NCBI GenBank assembly: GCA_949282725.1
Contig: CASDPP010000005.1
Location: forward strand, 1-58,398
Direction of reading: 5' to 3'
Origin: an uncultured Mycoplasmataceae bacterium
GTDB taxonomy: Bacteria > Bacillota_I > Bacilli_A > Mycoplasmatales > Mycoplasmoidaceae
Length of the DNA: 58,398 nt
Shown here: positions 30,355 through 40,654 of the stretch, one piece after another
Numbering within the stretch: the stretch's first letter is position 1
Layout of the letters: the number at the start of each line of letters is the position of its first letter
The notes under the pieces: generated by a model
What the model saw: only the letters and a program-made list of their open reading frames with translations
What the model was told of the DNA's origin: nothing
Database searches by the model: none
Translations under genes and position numbers: made by a program

Positions 30355-31206
30355 ATGCCTTTTACTAAAAAACCTAATTTTGATTTTAAAATAGAAAACA
30401 ATAAAATTGTTTTAGGTAAAGATTATTTGTTTAAAAACAAAAAATATTTTAAAAAAATTACTGGTTCTAGATTAGCTAGTATTTTAGGACTTAATAGTTT
30501 TACTACACCTGTTAAAGCTTGAGCGATTATGACTAACATTTTTAAGGATGAAATGGACCCAACACTTTTAGAAACAGGAATAATAATTGAACCAAAAATT
30601 AAAAAATATGTGGAAAAAAAATTAAATATTCATTATTTAACATATAACCCGATAAAAGTGAAATTTGACATCTTTAATGATAATGATATATTTGGTGGTA
30701 TTCCAGATGGCGAACCAATCGAATTAACTGGCAAAATAAATTATGACTTAGGTCCAATGTTAGAAATTAAAACATCAAGTTATGACGCTTTTGTTTTTAA
30801 AAATGAAAAAAATGTTTTAAAGCTTATAAAAGATTCTAATAATATTCCACTAGTAAAAGTAAAGAATAAAAAATATGAATCATGATTTAATGAAAATAAG
30901 ATAAATATACCAACTGAATATGCATATCAATTAGGATTATATATGTTCTTAAGAAAAATTAATAATGGTTTGTTTGCTGTTAGTTTTATTGAAAAACAAT
31001 ACTATGCTAATCCTAATGCTTTTATTCCTAACGAAAAAAACACATACCTTATTAATTTTAAAATTAATAATATAGATAGTTTTTCAAAAAAAATAGATCA
31101 AGCAAGAGAATGATATCAAAAATATATTTTAACAGGCATATCACCAGAATTAACGCCGGAAGATATGAAATGAATTAAAAACGAATTAGATTCATATGAA
31201 AAATAA
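30355..31206 (+). CDS. Putative PD-(D/E)XK nuclease (YqaJ-like, MAGa7180-type)
   Basis: 283 aa, four TGA as Trp. The layout follows YqaJ/lambda-exonuclease-like enzymes: ITGSRLASILGLNSFTTPV at about 38-56 (recognition helix typical of the family), a Glu in LLETGIIIEPKI, Asp in FGGIPDGEPIEL and the ExK pair in GPMLEIKTSS, then a Tyr/Gln element AYQLGLYMFLRK. Mycoplasma proteins of this architecture are annotated as MAGa7180-family putative nuclease; that name is from memory. Likely a DNA exonuclease or recombination nuclease. It overlaps thiI by 11 nt and shares a divergent promoter with the membrane protein gene. Confidence 0.75.
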
Positions 31207-32392
31207 AATTATTTACATTAAATTTGGAGAATTAACATTAAAAGGGAAAAATAAAATGAATTTTATTAATTCATTATTTAATTCCGTTAGACAAAAGTTA
31301 AATTCTTTTTCAAATATTAAAATATTAAAAAAATATGATTGTTTTGAAATTACATCAATTGATGGTTTTAATCAAACAGACATCAATAAAATCATTAATG
31401 AATTAAAAACAATTCCTGGAATAGGATTAATCATAAAAGCATTTTGTGTTAATAAAGATTTAAATGACTTAAAAGAAAATTTATTAAAAGAAATTAATTC
31501 TTTAAATAACTTTGATACTTTTAAAATTCTTAGTAAGAGACTAGATAAGACGTTTAAAACAAGTTCTATGGATGTTTCTAAAATAATTGGTGGTTATATT
31601 TTAGAGCAAATTAAAAATTCAAAAGTAGATTTACATAATCCAAATTTTAAAATATTTATTGAAATTAAAAAAGATAAAATTGTTTTTTATTTTGAAAAAT
31701 CAAAAGGATTAGGTGGTTTTCCAATTGGTACTAATGGTAAGTGTTTAATGTTAATTTCGGGTGGTATTGATTCTCCTGTAGCAGCTAAATTATTATTAAG
31801 AAAAGGTATGAAGGTTGATTTTTTGACTTTTGTTTCTCCTCCACATACATCTGAAAAAGTATTAGATAAAGTAGAAGATTTAATAAAAATTATTACTGAT
31901 AGCGGAAGTTTTTATACACCTAAATTTTATGTAGTTAATTTTACAAAATTACAACATGAAATTTCTCACATTGAAGATAAAAGCTATCAAATTACATTAA
32001 TGAGAAGATATTTTTTTAGAATAGCAGAAGCTCTAAAAGAAAAACATGAATATGATTCAATAGCTACAGGTGAATCATTAGGACAAGTTGCAAGCCAAAC
32101 AATAGAAAGCATAAATACAATTTCAAGTGTCTTAAAAAATACTCAAGTGTTAAGACCACTTCTTACATATGATAAATCAGAAATTATTGAATTATCAAAA
32201 AAATTTAATACATACAATATTTCTATTCTTCCATATGCTGATTCTTGTTCTCTATTTGTTCCTAAACGTCCAGTTACAAAGCCAACCGCACACAAAGCGT
32301 TAAATCAAGAACAAAAATTGGAATTTATAGATGATTTGTTAAAATCAACAATTCAAAATATTGAAATGCTAAAATTATTTAATAAAAAATAA
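31196..32392 (+). CDS. thiI: tRNA 4-thiouridine synthase ThiI
   Basis: 398 aa, the short form without a rhodanese domain. N-terminal ferredoxin-like and THUMP domains (about 1-165, FGELTLKGKNKMNF at the start), then the PP-loop adenylating domain MLISGGIDSPVAAKLLLRKG and ATGESLGQVASQT, and RPLLTYDKSEI. It inserts sulfur at U8 of tRNA, using persulfide from a cysteine desulfurase. No TGA codons occur. Translationally coupled to the upstream nuclease gene by an 11-nt overlap. Confidence 0.95.
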   Translation: MKNKIIYIKFGELTLKGKNKMNFINSLFNSVRQKLNSFSNIKILKKYDCFEITSIDGFNQTDINKIINELKTIPGIGLIIKAFCVNKDLNDLKENLLKEINSLNNFDTFKILSKRLDKTFKTSSMDVSKIIGGYILEQIKNSKVDLHNPNFKIFIEIKKDKIVFYFEKSKGLGGFPIGTNGKCLMLISGGIDSPVAAKLLLRKGMKVDFLTFVSPPHTSEKVLDKVEDLIKIITDSGSFYTPKFYVVNFTKLQHEISHIEDKSYQITLMRRYFFRIAEALKEKHEYDSIATGESLGQVASQTIESINTISSVLKNTQVLRPLLTYDKSEIIELSKKFNTYNISILPYADSCSLFVPKRPVTKPTAHKALNQEQKLEFIDDLLKSTIQNIEMLKLFNKK

Positions 32393-32406
32393 AAGGCTGG
32401 TTGTAT

Positions 32407-32412
32407 TATAAT
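32407..32412 (+). promoter_or_regulatory. -10 box upstream of plsC
   Basis: TATAAT 27 nt before the plsC ATG, in the 47-nt gap after thiI. Probably drives plsC-thyA-folA-scpA-scpB. Confidence 0.45.
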
Positions 32413-32439
32413 TATTTAATAATATAAATAATTACTAGT

Positions 32440-33216
32440 ATGTCAAAAAAAGTTCGTTATTTTTTTATATTATTAATTTATCCATTTATCTGAATAAATA
32501 TTTTTTGATTAGCTTTTCGTATTTGTTCAAAAGCAAAGAAATATAGATTAGATAAGAATTTATATTTTCCACAACAGCGTTTTAAACTTATTTATAAAAT
32601 TGCTAAAAGATTTCTTCTAGTAAAAAATATTACGATAGAAGAAATTAATCTTGACTCTTTATCATCAAAACCAAAATTGTTTGTCGGAAACCATAAATCG
32701 AATTTAGATCCAATTATTACTTTTGTAGTTTTATATAAAAATTTTACAGTTAAAAATAATTCTTTCTTTACTTTCGTTGCTAAAAAAGAATTGCAAAAAA
32801 ATAAAATTATTTTTAATATCATGACTTTAATTGATGGAATATTTATAAAAAGAGATGATCCTCGAGAAGCTATTAATGTATTAAATGAACAAAAAGAGTT
32901 AGTAAAAAAGAATTACTCAATAGTTATTTTTCCAGAAGGAACAAGAGTATATTCAGATGAAATTCAAGAATTTAAACCTGGTGCTTTTATCATAGCTTAT
33001 CAAACATTTATTCCAATAGTAGTTTTTACTATTTTTGGGACTTCAGGTTTACTAGATAAAAACAAGACAAATGTTAGAAAAAGTAAAGAAATTGTTTTTG
33101 AAATATGTAAAAAAATCAAACATAGCGATTATTCTACATTAAGTACAATTAGTTTAGCAAATAATACAAGAGGTATAGTTGAAAAAACTTATAATGATAT
33201 TAAGGAAGGAAAATAA
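32440..33216 (+). CDS. plsC: 1-acyl-sn-glycerol-3-phosphate acyltransferase (PlsC family)
   Basis: 258 aa. An N-terminal membrane helix ([20 protein letters not shown]) precedes the catalytic domain with GNHKSNLDP (the HX4D motif), GIFIKRDD, and VIFPEGTR (block III). It makes phosphatidic acid from lysophosphatidic acid at the inner face of the membrane. Two TGA codons are Trp. Head of a compact run; thyA follows after 1 nt. Confidence 0.92.
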
Positions 33217-33217
33217 C

Positions 33218-34087
33218 ATGAAGCAATATTTAGATTTATTAAAATATGTTTTAAAAAACGGCAAAAAAAAATCTGATAGAACAGGTGTTGGTACAATATC
33301 TGTTTTTGGATATCAAACAAGATATGATATATCTAAAAATTTTCCGTTACTTACAACAAAAAAAGTTTTTTATAAATCAATGATTCATGAATTACTTTGA
33401 TTTATAAAAGGTGATACTAACATCAAATATTTAGTTGATAATAATTGTAATATTTGAAATGAATGACCTTATGAAAAATATAAAAAATCTAAATTTTTTA
33501 AAGGAGAAACACAAAAAGAATTTGTTGAAAAAATTAGAAAAAACAAAGAATTTGCAAAAAAATTTGGTAATTTAGGACCAGTTTATGGAAAACAATGAAG
33601 AGATTTTAATGGTGTTGATCAACTACAAGATGTTATAGATCAAATTAAAACTAATCCAAATTCAAGAAGATTAATAGTTTGTGCATGAAACCCAGTAGAT
33701 GTTAAAAACATGCTTCTTCCTCCTTGTCATTCATTATTTCAGTTTTATGTAGAAGATAATAAATATCTCTCTTGTGAATTATATCAAAGAAGTGCTGATG
33801 CTTTTTTAGGTGTTCCTTTTAATATAGCTTCTTATTCATTACTTGTATACATCATTGCATCAATGTGTAATTTAAAACCGAAAGAATTTATTCATTCTTT
33901 TGGAGATTTACATATTTATTTAAATCATCTTAAACAAGTAAAAACACAATTAAAGAGAAAACCTAGAAAATTACCTAAATTAAAAATTAAAAATAAACAT
34001 AAAAAAATAGAAGATTATGTATTTGAAGATTTTGAAATAATTGATTATGATCCAGCTGAACCAATTTTAGCTAAAGTAGCAGTTTAA
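33218..34087 (+). CDS. thyA: Thymidylate synthase
   Basis: 289 aa. [31 protein letters not shown], the catalytic Cys in [33 protein letters not shown] and [13 protein letters not shown] are all diagnostic. It converts dUMP to dTMP with methylene-tetrahydrofolate, producing dihydrofolate for the adjacent folA. Several TGA Trp codons. Start 1 nt after plsC, preceded by GAAGGAAA as Shine-Dalgarno. Confidence 0.97.
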
Positions 34088-34089
34088 TT

Positions 34090-34557
34090 ATGATTAAAAT
34101 GATATGATGTGAAGATCTTAATCATGGAATAGGAAAAAATAATAAAATGCCGTGATTTATAAAAAAAGAAATGCAACATTTTAGAAAAGAAACATTAAAT
34201 AAAATTGTTGTTATGGGTAGAAAAACATTAGAATCATTAAATAACAACAATGGTTTAAAAAATCGTACAAATATTGTTTTAACAAAAAATAAAGATTTAG
34301 TTTTAAATCAAGGATTAAAAAAAGTTACTGATATCAATGAAGTTCTTACGTTAGCAAAAAATAATGAAGTCTATATTATTGGTGGTAAACAAATATATGA
34401 ACTGTTTCTTCCTTATGCCAATGAATTAATTGTTAGTAAATTATCAAAAGATTATAATTGTGATACAAAAATGAATATTACTTATAATGATTTTATACTA
34501 GCTAAAATTGAAAAGCATTCTGAATTTAATGTTGAATACTATGTTAGAAAAAAATAA
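34090..34557 (+). CDS. folA: Dihydrofolate reductase
   Basis: 155 aa. N-terminal CEDLNHGIGKNNKMPW (the usual G-I-G-x-x-x-x-x-P-W), VVMGRKTLESL with the cofactor Arg/Lys/Thr, NIVLTKN and VYIIGGKQIYELFLPYA. It regenerates tetrahydrofolate after the ThyA reaction. Two TGA codons in the first 20 codons are Trp. It starts 2 nt after thyA, and scpA begins 17 nt before its end. Confidence 0.95.
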
Positions 34558-35335
34558 TGATTTTATTATTGATATAGAAAAATTTAAAGGTCCATTAGAT
34601 GTTTTAGTTGAATTAGTTAAAGAAAATAAATTAGATATCATGAACCTTAATTTATCATCTTTAACAAAAAAGTATTTAGTATACATTAATGAAAATTTTA
34701 AAAGAATAAATATTGAAGAATCTGGTGCTTTTTTATTAATGGCAACATATCTAATAAAGTTAAAATCTAAAAAATTATTAAGCGAGCAAGGAAATGAAAA
34801 TGAAAAAATCAATTACGAATATGAAAGAGATAAATTAGTTGCAAGATTATTAGAATATAAAAAATATAAAGATGCATCAGAATATTTTGATAAGAAAAAG
34901 CAAAAACGGTCAAAGATGTGACAGAAAGTTGCAAGTGAATTAGAGAATTATTTAACTAAAGAAAAATATATTGAACAGCTTCCTAAATCAATGGATGTTC
35001 AAAAATTATTTGAGGCTGTTAAAAACTCATACGATCGTTATAAAATTTTTAATTCCACTAAATTCATTGTCCAAGAATTATCAGTAGATGAACTAGAAAA
35101 AGAAATCATTAAATACATTCAGACTAAAAAGAAAAATCATTTTACATTTGAAGAATTTTTGCTATCAGTAGATGAATTAAAAATTTCAAATCAATATATT
35201 GTAACTGCTTTTTTAGGTTTGCTAGAAATGGTAAAATATGGTATTATTTTATTAGAGGAAACAAGTGAGCAAGAACTTATAGTAACAGTTCAAAATTTAA
35301 ATAATATAAATGTTTTATTTAATACACAAAAATAA
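34541..35335 (+). CDS. scpA: Segregation and condensation protein A
   Basis: 264 aa, one TGA as Trp. Kleisin N-terminal motif DIEKFKGPLDVLVELVKENKLDI, then FLLMATYLIKLKSKKLL and the C-terminal winged-helix HFTFEEFLLSVDELKIS. It bridges SMC heads in the chromosome condensin complex with ScpB. I use ATG 34541; the TTG at 34508 would extend deeper into folA. Confidence 0.94.
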
Positions 35336-35337
35336 TT

Positions 35338-35889
35338 ATGAGTAAGTTATCAATATTAGAAAGTGTTTTATTTGTATCAAGTCCTGAAGGTGTGGATATT
35401 AATTCTTTAAAAAGAGTTTTAGAAATACCAGCAGATCAAATTCATGAGCTTTTAAAACAACTAAAAAAGAAATATGAATCTGATCCAGATTCTGGTTTAA
35501 CATTAACAAATTATGGTTCAATTTACAGAATTTTATCCAAAGATGTTAATAACGAATTTATAAGTAAAATACAAAAAGTACAATTAAAAAATCCACTTAA
35601 TAAAACTTTGCTTGAAGTATTGGCTATTATTGTTTATAACTCTCCGTGTCCAATGTCAAAAGTAGAAAATATTAGAAATGCTGATCCTAAATCAAGTATT
35701 GAAAAATTATTAAAGTTAGGATTAATTGTTTCAAATAAAAGAGCTGATGGACCAGGAAGACCATTTTTATACGAACCAACTAAGGAATTTTTTAATGTTT
35801 TTGGAATCAAAAAATTATCTGATTTACCAAAATTATCTGATATCTTAAGTGAAGAAGATGAGCAATTATATAATGAAATAGATGAATAA
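35338..35889 (+). CDS. scpB: Segregation and condensation protein B
   Basis: 183 aa, tandem winged helices: LSILESVLFVSSPEGVDI at the N-terminus, LSKPLLE-type region KTLLEVLAIIVYNSPC with VENIRNADPKSSIEKLL, and GLIVSNKRADGPGRPFLYEPT. Partner of ScpA in the SMC condensin. Begins 2 nt after scpA. Its stop lies 1 nt from the converging degV stop, inside a hairpin. Confidence 0.94.
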   Translation: MSKLSILESVLFVSSPEGVDINSLKRVLEIPADQIHELLKQLKKKYESDPDSGLTLTNYGSIYRILSKDVNNEFISKIQKVQLKNPLNKTLLEVLAIIVYNSPCPMSKVENIRNADPKSSIEKLLKLGLIVSNKRADGPGRPFLYEPTKEFFNVFGIKKLSDLPKLSDILSEEDEQLYNEIDE

Positions 35890-35896
35890 TCTATTT
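35876..35896. terminator. Bidirectional hairpin at the scpB / degV junction
   Basis: AAATAGAT pairs perfectly with ATCTATTT around GAATA; the scpB stop (35887-35889) straddles the loop and the degV stop (35891-35893) is in the right arm. Confidence 0.55.
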
Positions 35897-36754
35897 AATT
35901 CGTATATAAATGGCACTATAGTATGGTCCAATATGAGCCATTATTAATGAAGGAATAGTTGTTTTAACAGTATCTTTTAAATTAAAATTTTTTATTATTT
36001 CATTATTTAATTCTTCATTATCAAATTTTGATTTATCAATTGTTGATGAAAAAATAATAGATTCATATATTTCATGATTTTTTAAATCAATTGATTCATT
36101 AAAACCATTTTCTATTTTATTCATTAAATCTTTTAAATTAGAAGCTTTATCATAAAAATTTAAACCTTCATAATTAAATTTAATAATTAGTTTTAAATTA
36201 AGTAATTTAATTAAAAGAGACTTAAAGTTAGATATTCTTCCCCCTTTAACTAATTGATCAACGTTGGGAACAATTAAAAAAGCACATCATTTATTTTTTC
36301 TTTCTTGAATTTCTTGTTCTAGTTTTTCTTTAGAAAAAGTATTATTGTCAACTTGTTTTTTTAGATCAATAATAAATCTTTTTAAAAATTCACCAATCAT
36401 GTATGTATCATAAACAAATAAATTTTCAAAATCCATTGCAATTGTTTTTCATGTGTTTATAGAACTTGATAATTTTTCTGGGATAGGGAAAGCATATATT
36501 TCATCATATTGAGTATTTATTTGTTCTATTAAAGTTAAAATTTCTCCAAATGGTGGTTGGCTAGTAGAAATATTATTTGATTTATCTTTAAAAAGATTTA
36601 ATAATTGCTTATCATTAATGTCAACGCCATCACGATAAGATTGATGTTGTTTATTTTTTTCACAATTAACATATGAATCAACAACAAAAACGTTTTCTAT
36701 TTCATTTTTTTTAATTCCTGATGATGAGTCAACAACGAAAGCAATTTTTTTCAT
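35891..36754 (-). CDS. DegV family fatty-acid-binding protein
   Basis: 287 aa, two TGA as Trp. The start KKIAFVVDSSSGIKKNEI corresponds to the DegV opening, STSQPPFGEILTLIEQ is the conserved fatty-acid carboxylate site (S-T-S-Q-P), and VPNVDQLVKGGRISNFKSLL is the VxxLxYLxKGGRI motif. The family (FakB) holds fatty acids for phosphorylation by FakA and incorporation into lipid. The minus-strand TATAAT at 36761-36766 is 6 nt from its ATG, so the mRNA is probably leaderless. Diverges from the S10 operon. Confidence 0.9.
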
Positions 36755-36760
36755 ATTAAT

Positions 36761-36766
36761 ATTATA
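36761..36766 (-). promoter_or_regulatory. -10 box 6 nt before degV
   Basis: TATAAT on the minus strand, separated from the ATG by 6 nt, predicting a leaderless transcript. Confidence 0.55.
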
Positions 36767-36837
36767 TTAATAAATTAATATAAGAATAAAATAATATTCA
36801 TTTTTTTAAAAAAATATTACATCTAACAAAAAATCAA

Positions 36838-36843
36838 TATAAT
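36838..36843 (+). promoter_or_regulatory. -10 box of the S10 ribosomal superoperon
   Basis: TATAAT about 77 nt before the rpsJ ATG; start near 36850. It sits in a 166-nt divergent region with degV. No strong -35 box seen. Confidence 0.5.
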
Positions 36844-36850
36844 ATAAACA

Positions 36851-36911
36851 AGTATCCACATTTTTTAGATGAGACACTAAAGAGTGTTGTCAAGATACTA
36901 AATAGAAAGGA
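36851..36911 (+). promoter_or_regulatory. Structured 5' leader of rpsJ
   Basis: AGTATC (36851-36856) pairs with GATACT (36894-36899), enclosing the hairpin ACACT/AGTGT (36874-36878 with 36883-36887, loop AAAG). The outer stem would start at the first transcribed base. A Shine-Dalgarno AGAAAGGA (36904-36911) follows, 9 nt before the ATG. Could be an operon-control or stability element; in E. coli the S10 leader is the target of L4, but no sequence match is claimed. Confidence 0.4.
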
Positions 36912-36920
36912 CTCATTAAC

Positions 36921-37226
36921 ATGATACAAGAATTAAGAATAAAATTATTTTCTTATGATAGAGAATTATTAGATAAATCTCTAAAGAAAATTATTGATAT
37001 TGCAACAAATACAAACTGTAAAATAAACGGACCTATTCCGCTTCCAACTAAAAAAGAAGTATTTACAGTTTGCCGTTCACCACACGTTTATAAACCAGCA
37101 ATGGAACAATTTGAAAGAAGAACACACAGAAGATTAATAATTTTAAGTGGAATCTCACCTAAAACAATTGAAAGCTTAAAACACTTAATCATTCCAGCTG
37201 GTGTTGAAATTCAAATTATGATGTAA
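36921..37226 (+). CDS. rpsJ: 30S ribosomal protein S10
   Basis: 101 aa, standard size. IRIKLFSYD-type start ([20 protein letters not shown]), [20 protein letters not shown] and the nucleic-acid loop [10 protein letters not shown]. Component of the 30S head and of the NusB/NusE antitermination complex. First gene of the superoperon, behind a structured leader. Confidence 0.97.
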   Translation: MIQELRIKLFSYDRELLDKSLKKIIDIATNTNCKINGPIPLPTKKEVFTVCRSPHVYKPAMEQFERRTHRRLIILSGISPKTIESLKHLIIPAGVEIQIMM

Positions 37227-37247
37227 TAGATAAATGGAGGAAACATT

Positions 37248-38093
37248 ATGAAAAAAATTATTGGTACAAAAATAGGAATGATTCAAGTATTAGATGTTAA
37301 TGGTAAACAATATCCAGCAACTGTTGTAAAATGTTACCCTAACAATGTTATTGGTGTTAAAACAAAAGAAAAAAATAAACATAATGCTGTACAAATTGCT
37401 TACGAAGTAGTAACAAATAAAAACACATTAAATAAACCTAAAGCTGGAATTTTTACAAAGCTAAAAATTGCTCCAACTAAACACATTAAAGAATTAAGAG
37501 ATGTTACAGGATATAATGTTGGTGACATTATCGAACCAACAATATTTACATCTGGAGAATATGTAGATGTTCAAGGTGTAACTAAAGGTCATGGTTTTAC
37601 AGGTTCAATTAAAAGATGAAATTTTAAAGTTGGACCATTAGGACACGGTGCTGGATATCCACATAGATATGTAGGTTCTGTTGCTTTTGGACGTGGTGGT
37701 TCTCAAGCACAAAGAGTACCAAAAGGTAAAAAATTACCAGGTCATTATGGACATGAATTAGTAACTATTCAAAATTTAGTTATTTTAGGAGTTAGTTCAC
37801 GTAGAAGTGCATTAATTATTTTAGGAGCTATTCCAGGTCCTGAAGGATCAATAGTAACAATTAGTTCTTCAATTAAAAAATCAAATAAAAAGTTTAATAT
37901 TCAAATAATTGATAAAGAAATTCAAGAAGAAATTTTAAAAGCTAATGAAAAACTAGAAGATAAAGATTCTCTTCATGAAATGAATGAAAAAATTGAAGAA
38001 CAAGAAAAGAAAGAAGCAGCAGCAGAAGAACAAGCAAAAAAACAGGCTGCAGCAGAAAAAGCTAAAGAAGCTGAACAAGCATCAACAAAATAG
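37248..38093 (+). CDS. rplC: 50S ribosomal protein L3 with long acidic/basic C-terminal extension
   Basis: 281 aa versus about 205-210 in most bacteria. The core is standard (KKIIGTKIGMIQVLDVNG; GVTKGHGFTGSIKRW; GAGYPHRYVGSVAFGRGGSQ). After about residue 215 there is a roughly 65-residue tail of Glu/Lys/Ala (NEKIEEQEKKEAAAEEQAKK) predicted as a solvent-exposed helix or coiled coil. Such extensions on ribosomal proteins are reported in mollicutes. One TGA (Trp) at 37617-37619. Preceded by GGAGGAAAC, a strong Shine-Dalgarno. Confidence 0.96.
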
Positions 38094-38114
38094 CAATTTG
38101 TTTGAGGAGGAAAT

Positions 38115-38741
38115 ATGAAAATTACAAATTATAATTTAGAAGGAAAAGAATTAAACCAAGTTGAATTAAATAATGAATTATTTGTTAAAAATGTAAATAA
38201 GCAAGCAATTTTTGATTCAATATTAGCAGAAAATGCAGGTGAACGTCAAGGAACACACTCAACTTTAACTAAAGCTGAAGTAAGAGGTGGTGGAAGAAAA
38301 CCTTATCGTCAAAAACATACAGGTAACGCAAGACAAGGTTCTATTAGAAACCCTCATTATGTAGGTGGTGGTATTGTTTTTGGTCCTAAACCAACAAGAA
38401 ATTATAAATTAAAAGTAAATGCTAAAGTTTCAAAATTAGCTTTTCAATCAGCATTTACACTTAAATCGAAAAATATTATTGGTTTAAATGATGAATTAAC
38501 TTCACCAAAAACAAAAAAAGCAATGAGTTTTTTAAAATCAATGAAATTAGATAATAACAAAACTTTATTAATCACACCAAGTAAAATGAATGCGGAAGCT
38601 AATAATGTTGCTTTATCATTTAAAAATATTAAAAAGTCTGTTGTTAAATCTGTATCATCAATTTCAGTTAGAGATATTATTCATGCTGATACATTAATTT
38701 TCTTTGCAAATTCATGCACTGAAATGAAAGGAGTTAAATAA
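38115..38741 (+). CDS. rplD: 50S ribosomal protein L4
   Basis: 208 aa. The tunnel loop GERQGTHSTLTKAEVRGGGR followed by KPYRQKHTGNARQGSIRNPH is typical. L4 lines the exit tunnel and, in E. coli, represses this operon. Strong GGAGGAA Shine-Dalgarno; its stop overlaps the rplW ATG by one base. Confidence 0.97.
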   Translation: MKITNYNLEGKELNQVELNNELFVKNVNKQAIFDSILAENAGERQGTHSTLTKAEVRGGGRKPYRQKHTGNARQGSIRNPHYVGGGIVFGPKPTRNYKLKVNAKVSKLAFQSAFTLKSKNIIGLNDELTSPKTKKAMSFLKSMKLDNNKTLLITPSKMNAEANNVALSFKNIKKSVVKSVSSISVRDIIHADTLIFFANSCTEMKGVK

Positions 38742-39073
38742 TGGAATATTCAAAAATAATAATTAAACCTCTAGTTAGTGAAAAATCATATGCATTACAA
38801 AATGCTGAATTTAAAAAATATGCATTTTATGTTGATCCAAAAGCAACAAAAGATGATATTAAAAGTGCTTTTGAATCAATTTATGGTTTTGCACCTAAAA
38901 AAGTATGTACATTGTTAAGAAAACCAGTAAGCATTAGAACTGGTACTTTAAAACCAGGTATGACTAAATTAACAAAAATTGCATACATTACTTTACCAAA
39001 AGGAAAAACAATTGAAACAACTGAAGAAGAAAATAAGGAATCAGAAAAAAAATCTGATGGAGGAGAAAAATAG
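38741..39073 (+). CDS. rplW: 50S ribosomal protein L23
   Basis: 110 aa. IIIKPLVSEKSYALQN and YAFYVDPKATKDDIKSAFES are diagnostic, RTGTLKPGMTKLTKIAYITL is the C-terminal core. A 20-residue acidic tail (EETTEEENKESEKKSDGGEK) is extra compared with most bacteria. L23 sits at the tunnel exit and binds trigger factor/SRP. Confidence 0.96.
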   Translation: MEYSKIIIKPLVSEKSYALQNAEFKKYAFYVDPKATKDDIKSAFESIYGFAPKKVCTLLRKPVSIRTGTLKPGMTKLTKIAYITLPKGKTIETTEEENKESEKKSDGGEK

Positions 39074-39082
39074 GAGTAAATT

Positions 39083-39925
39083 ATGGCAGTTAAATATATA
39101 AAAGCTAGATCTAAAGGAAAAAGGGTTTCAGTTCTTATTGATTATAAGAAACATTTAACAACAGATAAACCTGAAAAATCATTATTAGAAGTAGCAAAAA
39201 ATAAATCTGGTAGAAATAACCAAGGTAGAATTACTACAAGACACCAAGGTGGTGCTCACAAAAGAAAATACCGTCAAATTGATTTTAAAAGAAATAAAGA
39301 TAATATTGAAGGTACTATTAAAACAATTGAATATGATCCAAATAGAACATCTTTCATTTGTTTAGTTTCTTATCCTGATGGTGTAAAGAAATATATTATT
39401 GCTCCTCAATCAATTAAAATAGGTGATAAAATTATTTCAGGAGAAAACGCTCCTATTAAGATTGGTAATTCACTATGTATTAAAAATGTTCCTGAAGGTA
39501 CATTCATTCATAATATCGAATTAACTCCAGGACATGGAGCACAAATGATTCGTTCAGCAGGATCATTTGCTCAAGTATTAGGTAAAGACGAAACAGGAGA
39601 ATATACAATTGTTAAATTATCATCTGGAGAAATTAGAAAAATTAATAATAATTCAAGGGTTACTATTGGTTTAGTATCAAATGAAGATCACAATATTGTA
39701 AATCTTGGTAAAGCTGGTCGTTCACGTCATCTTGGTGTTAGACCAACAGTTAGAGGTTCAGCTATGAACCCAAATGATCACCCACACGGTGGTGGTGAAG
39801 GACGTCAATCTATTGGTTACGACGCACCAAGAACACCATGAGGTAAAAGACACATGGGTGTTAAAACAAGAAGACAAAAGAAACATTCAACAAGTTTAAT
39901 AATTAGAACAAGAAAGGGTAAATAA
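39083..39925 (+). CDS. rplB: 50S ribosomal protein L2
   Basis: 280 aa. [40 protein letters not shown] and the peptidyl-transferase-proximal [18 protein letters not shown] (containing the conserved His) identify it. One TGA as Trp at 39840-39842. Preceded by a TAGGAG-type Shine-Dalgarno. Confidence 0.98.
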
Positions 39926-39928
39926 GGT

Positions 39929-40237
39929 ATGTCAAGAAGTTCAAAAAAAGGTGCATTTATAGACGCATCATTATTAAAAAAAGTAAACGCAGCAAAAGCA
40001 GATCCAAAGAAAAAAATCATCAAAACATGATCAAGAAAATCTACGATTTTCCCGGAATTTGTAGGATTAACTTTTAGTGTACACAATGGTAAAAATTTTA
40101 TTAACGTTTTTGTTACAGAAGATATGGTTGGTCATAAATTAGGTGAATTTGCTCCAACTAGAGTATTCAAACAACACTCTTCAAACAATAAAGCTGAAGA
40201 TGCTAAAGCAGCAGCTGCAACAGGAGGTAGTAAATAA
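39929..40237 (+). CDS. rpsS: 30S ribosomal protein S19
   Basis: 102 aa, slightly extended at the C-terminus by an Ala/Gly-rich tail ([14 protein letters not shown]). Core: [51 protein letters not shown] and [13 protein letters not shown]. One TGA as Trp. Stop overlaps the rplV ATG by one base. Confidence 0.96.
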
Positions 40238-40653
40238 TGAAAGCAGTAGCAAGAGTAAGAAACATTCATTGTTCTTCATCAAAAGTAAAATTAGTAATTG
40301 ACTTAATCAGAAACAAAAAAGTTACTGAAGCCCTTATCATTTTGGATCATACTAATAAAAAAGTTGCTTACGAAATTAAAAAATTATTAAATTCAGCAAT
40401 TAGTAATGCAACTAATAACCATTCAATGCAAGCAGATAAATTATATATTTATCAAATATTTGTAGGTCAAGGAAGAACAAATAAAAGGACACTTCCTAGA
40501 GCAAAAGGTTCTGCAGATATAATTAGAAAAAGACATTCACACATTACTATTGTTTTAAGTGATGATCCTCAAGAAAAACAAAAGGATTTAGCATTGATTA
40601 AACAAAAAATAGCTAATAAAAAACAAAAAGTAATGAAAGGAGAAAATAAGTAG
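40237..40653 (+). CDS. rplV: 50S ribosomal protein L22
   Basis: 138 aa, with a Lys-rich C-terminal tail beyond the usual about 110. Core AVARVRNIHCSSSKVKLVID, NKKVTEALIILDHTNKK and the beta-hairpin that reaches the tunnel (RTLPRAKGSADIIRKRHSHI). Overlaps rpsS by one base. Confidence 0.96.
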   Translation: MKAVARVRNIHCSSSKVKLVIDLIRNKKVTEALIILDHTNKKVAYEIKKLLNSAISNATNNHSMQADKLYIYQIFVGQGRTNKRTLPRAKGSADIIRKRHSHITIVLSDDPQEKQKDLALIKQKIANKKQKVMKGENK

Positions 40654-40654
40654 T

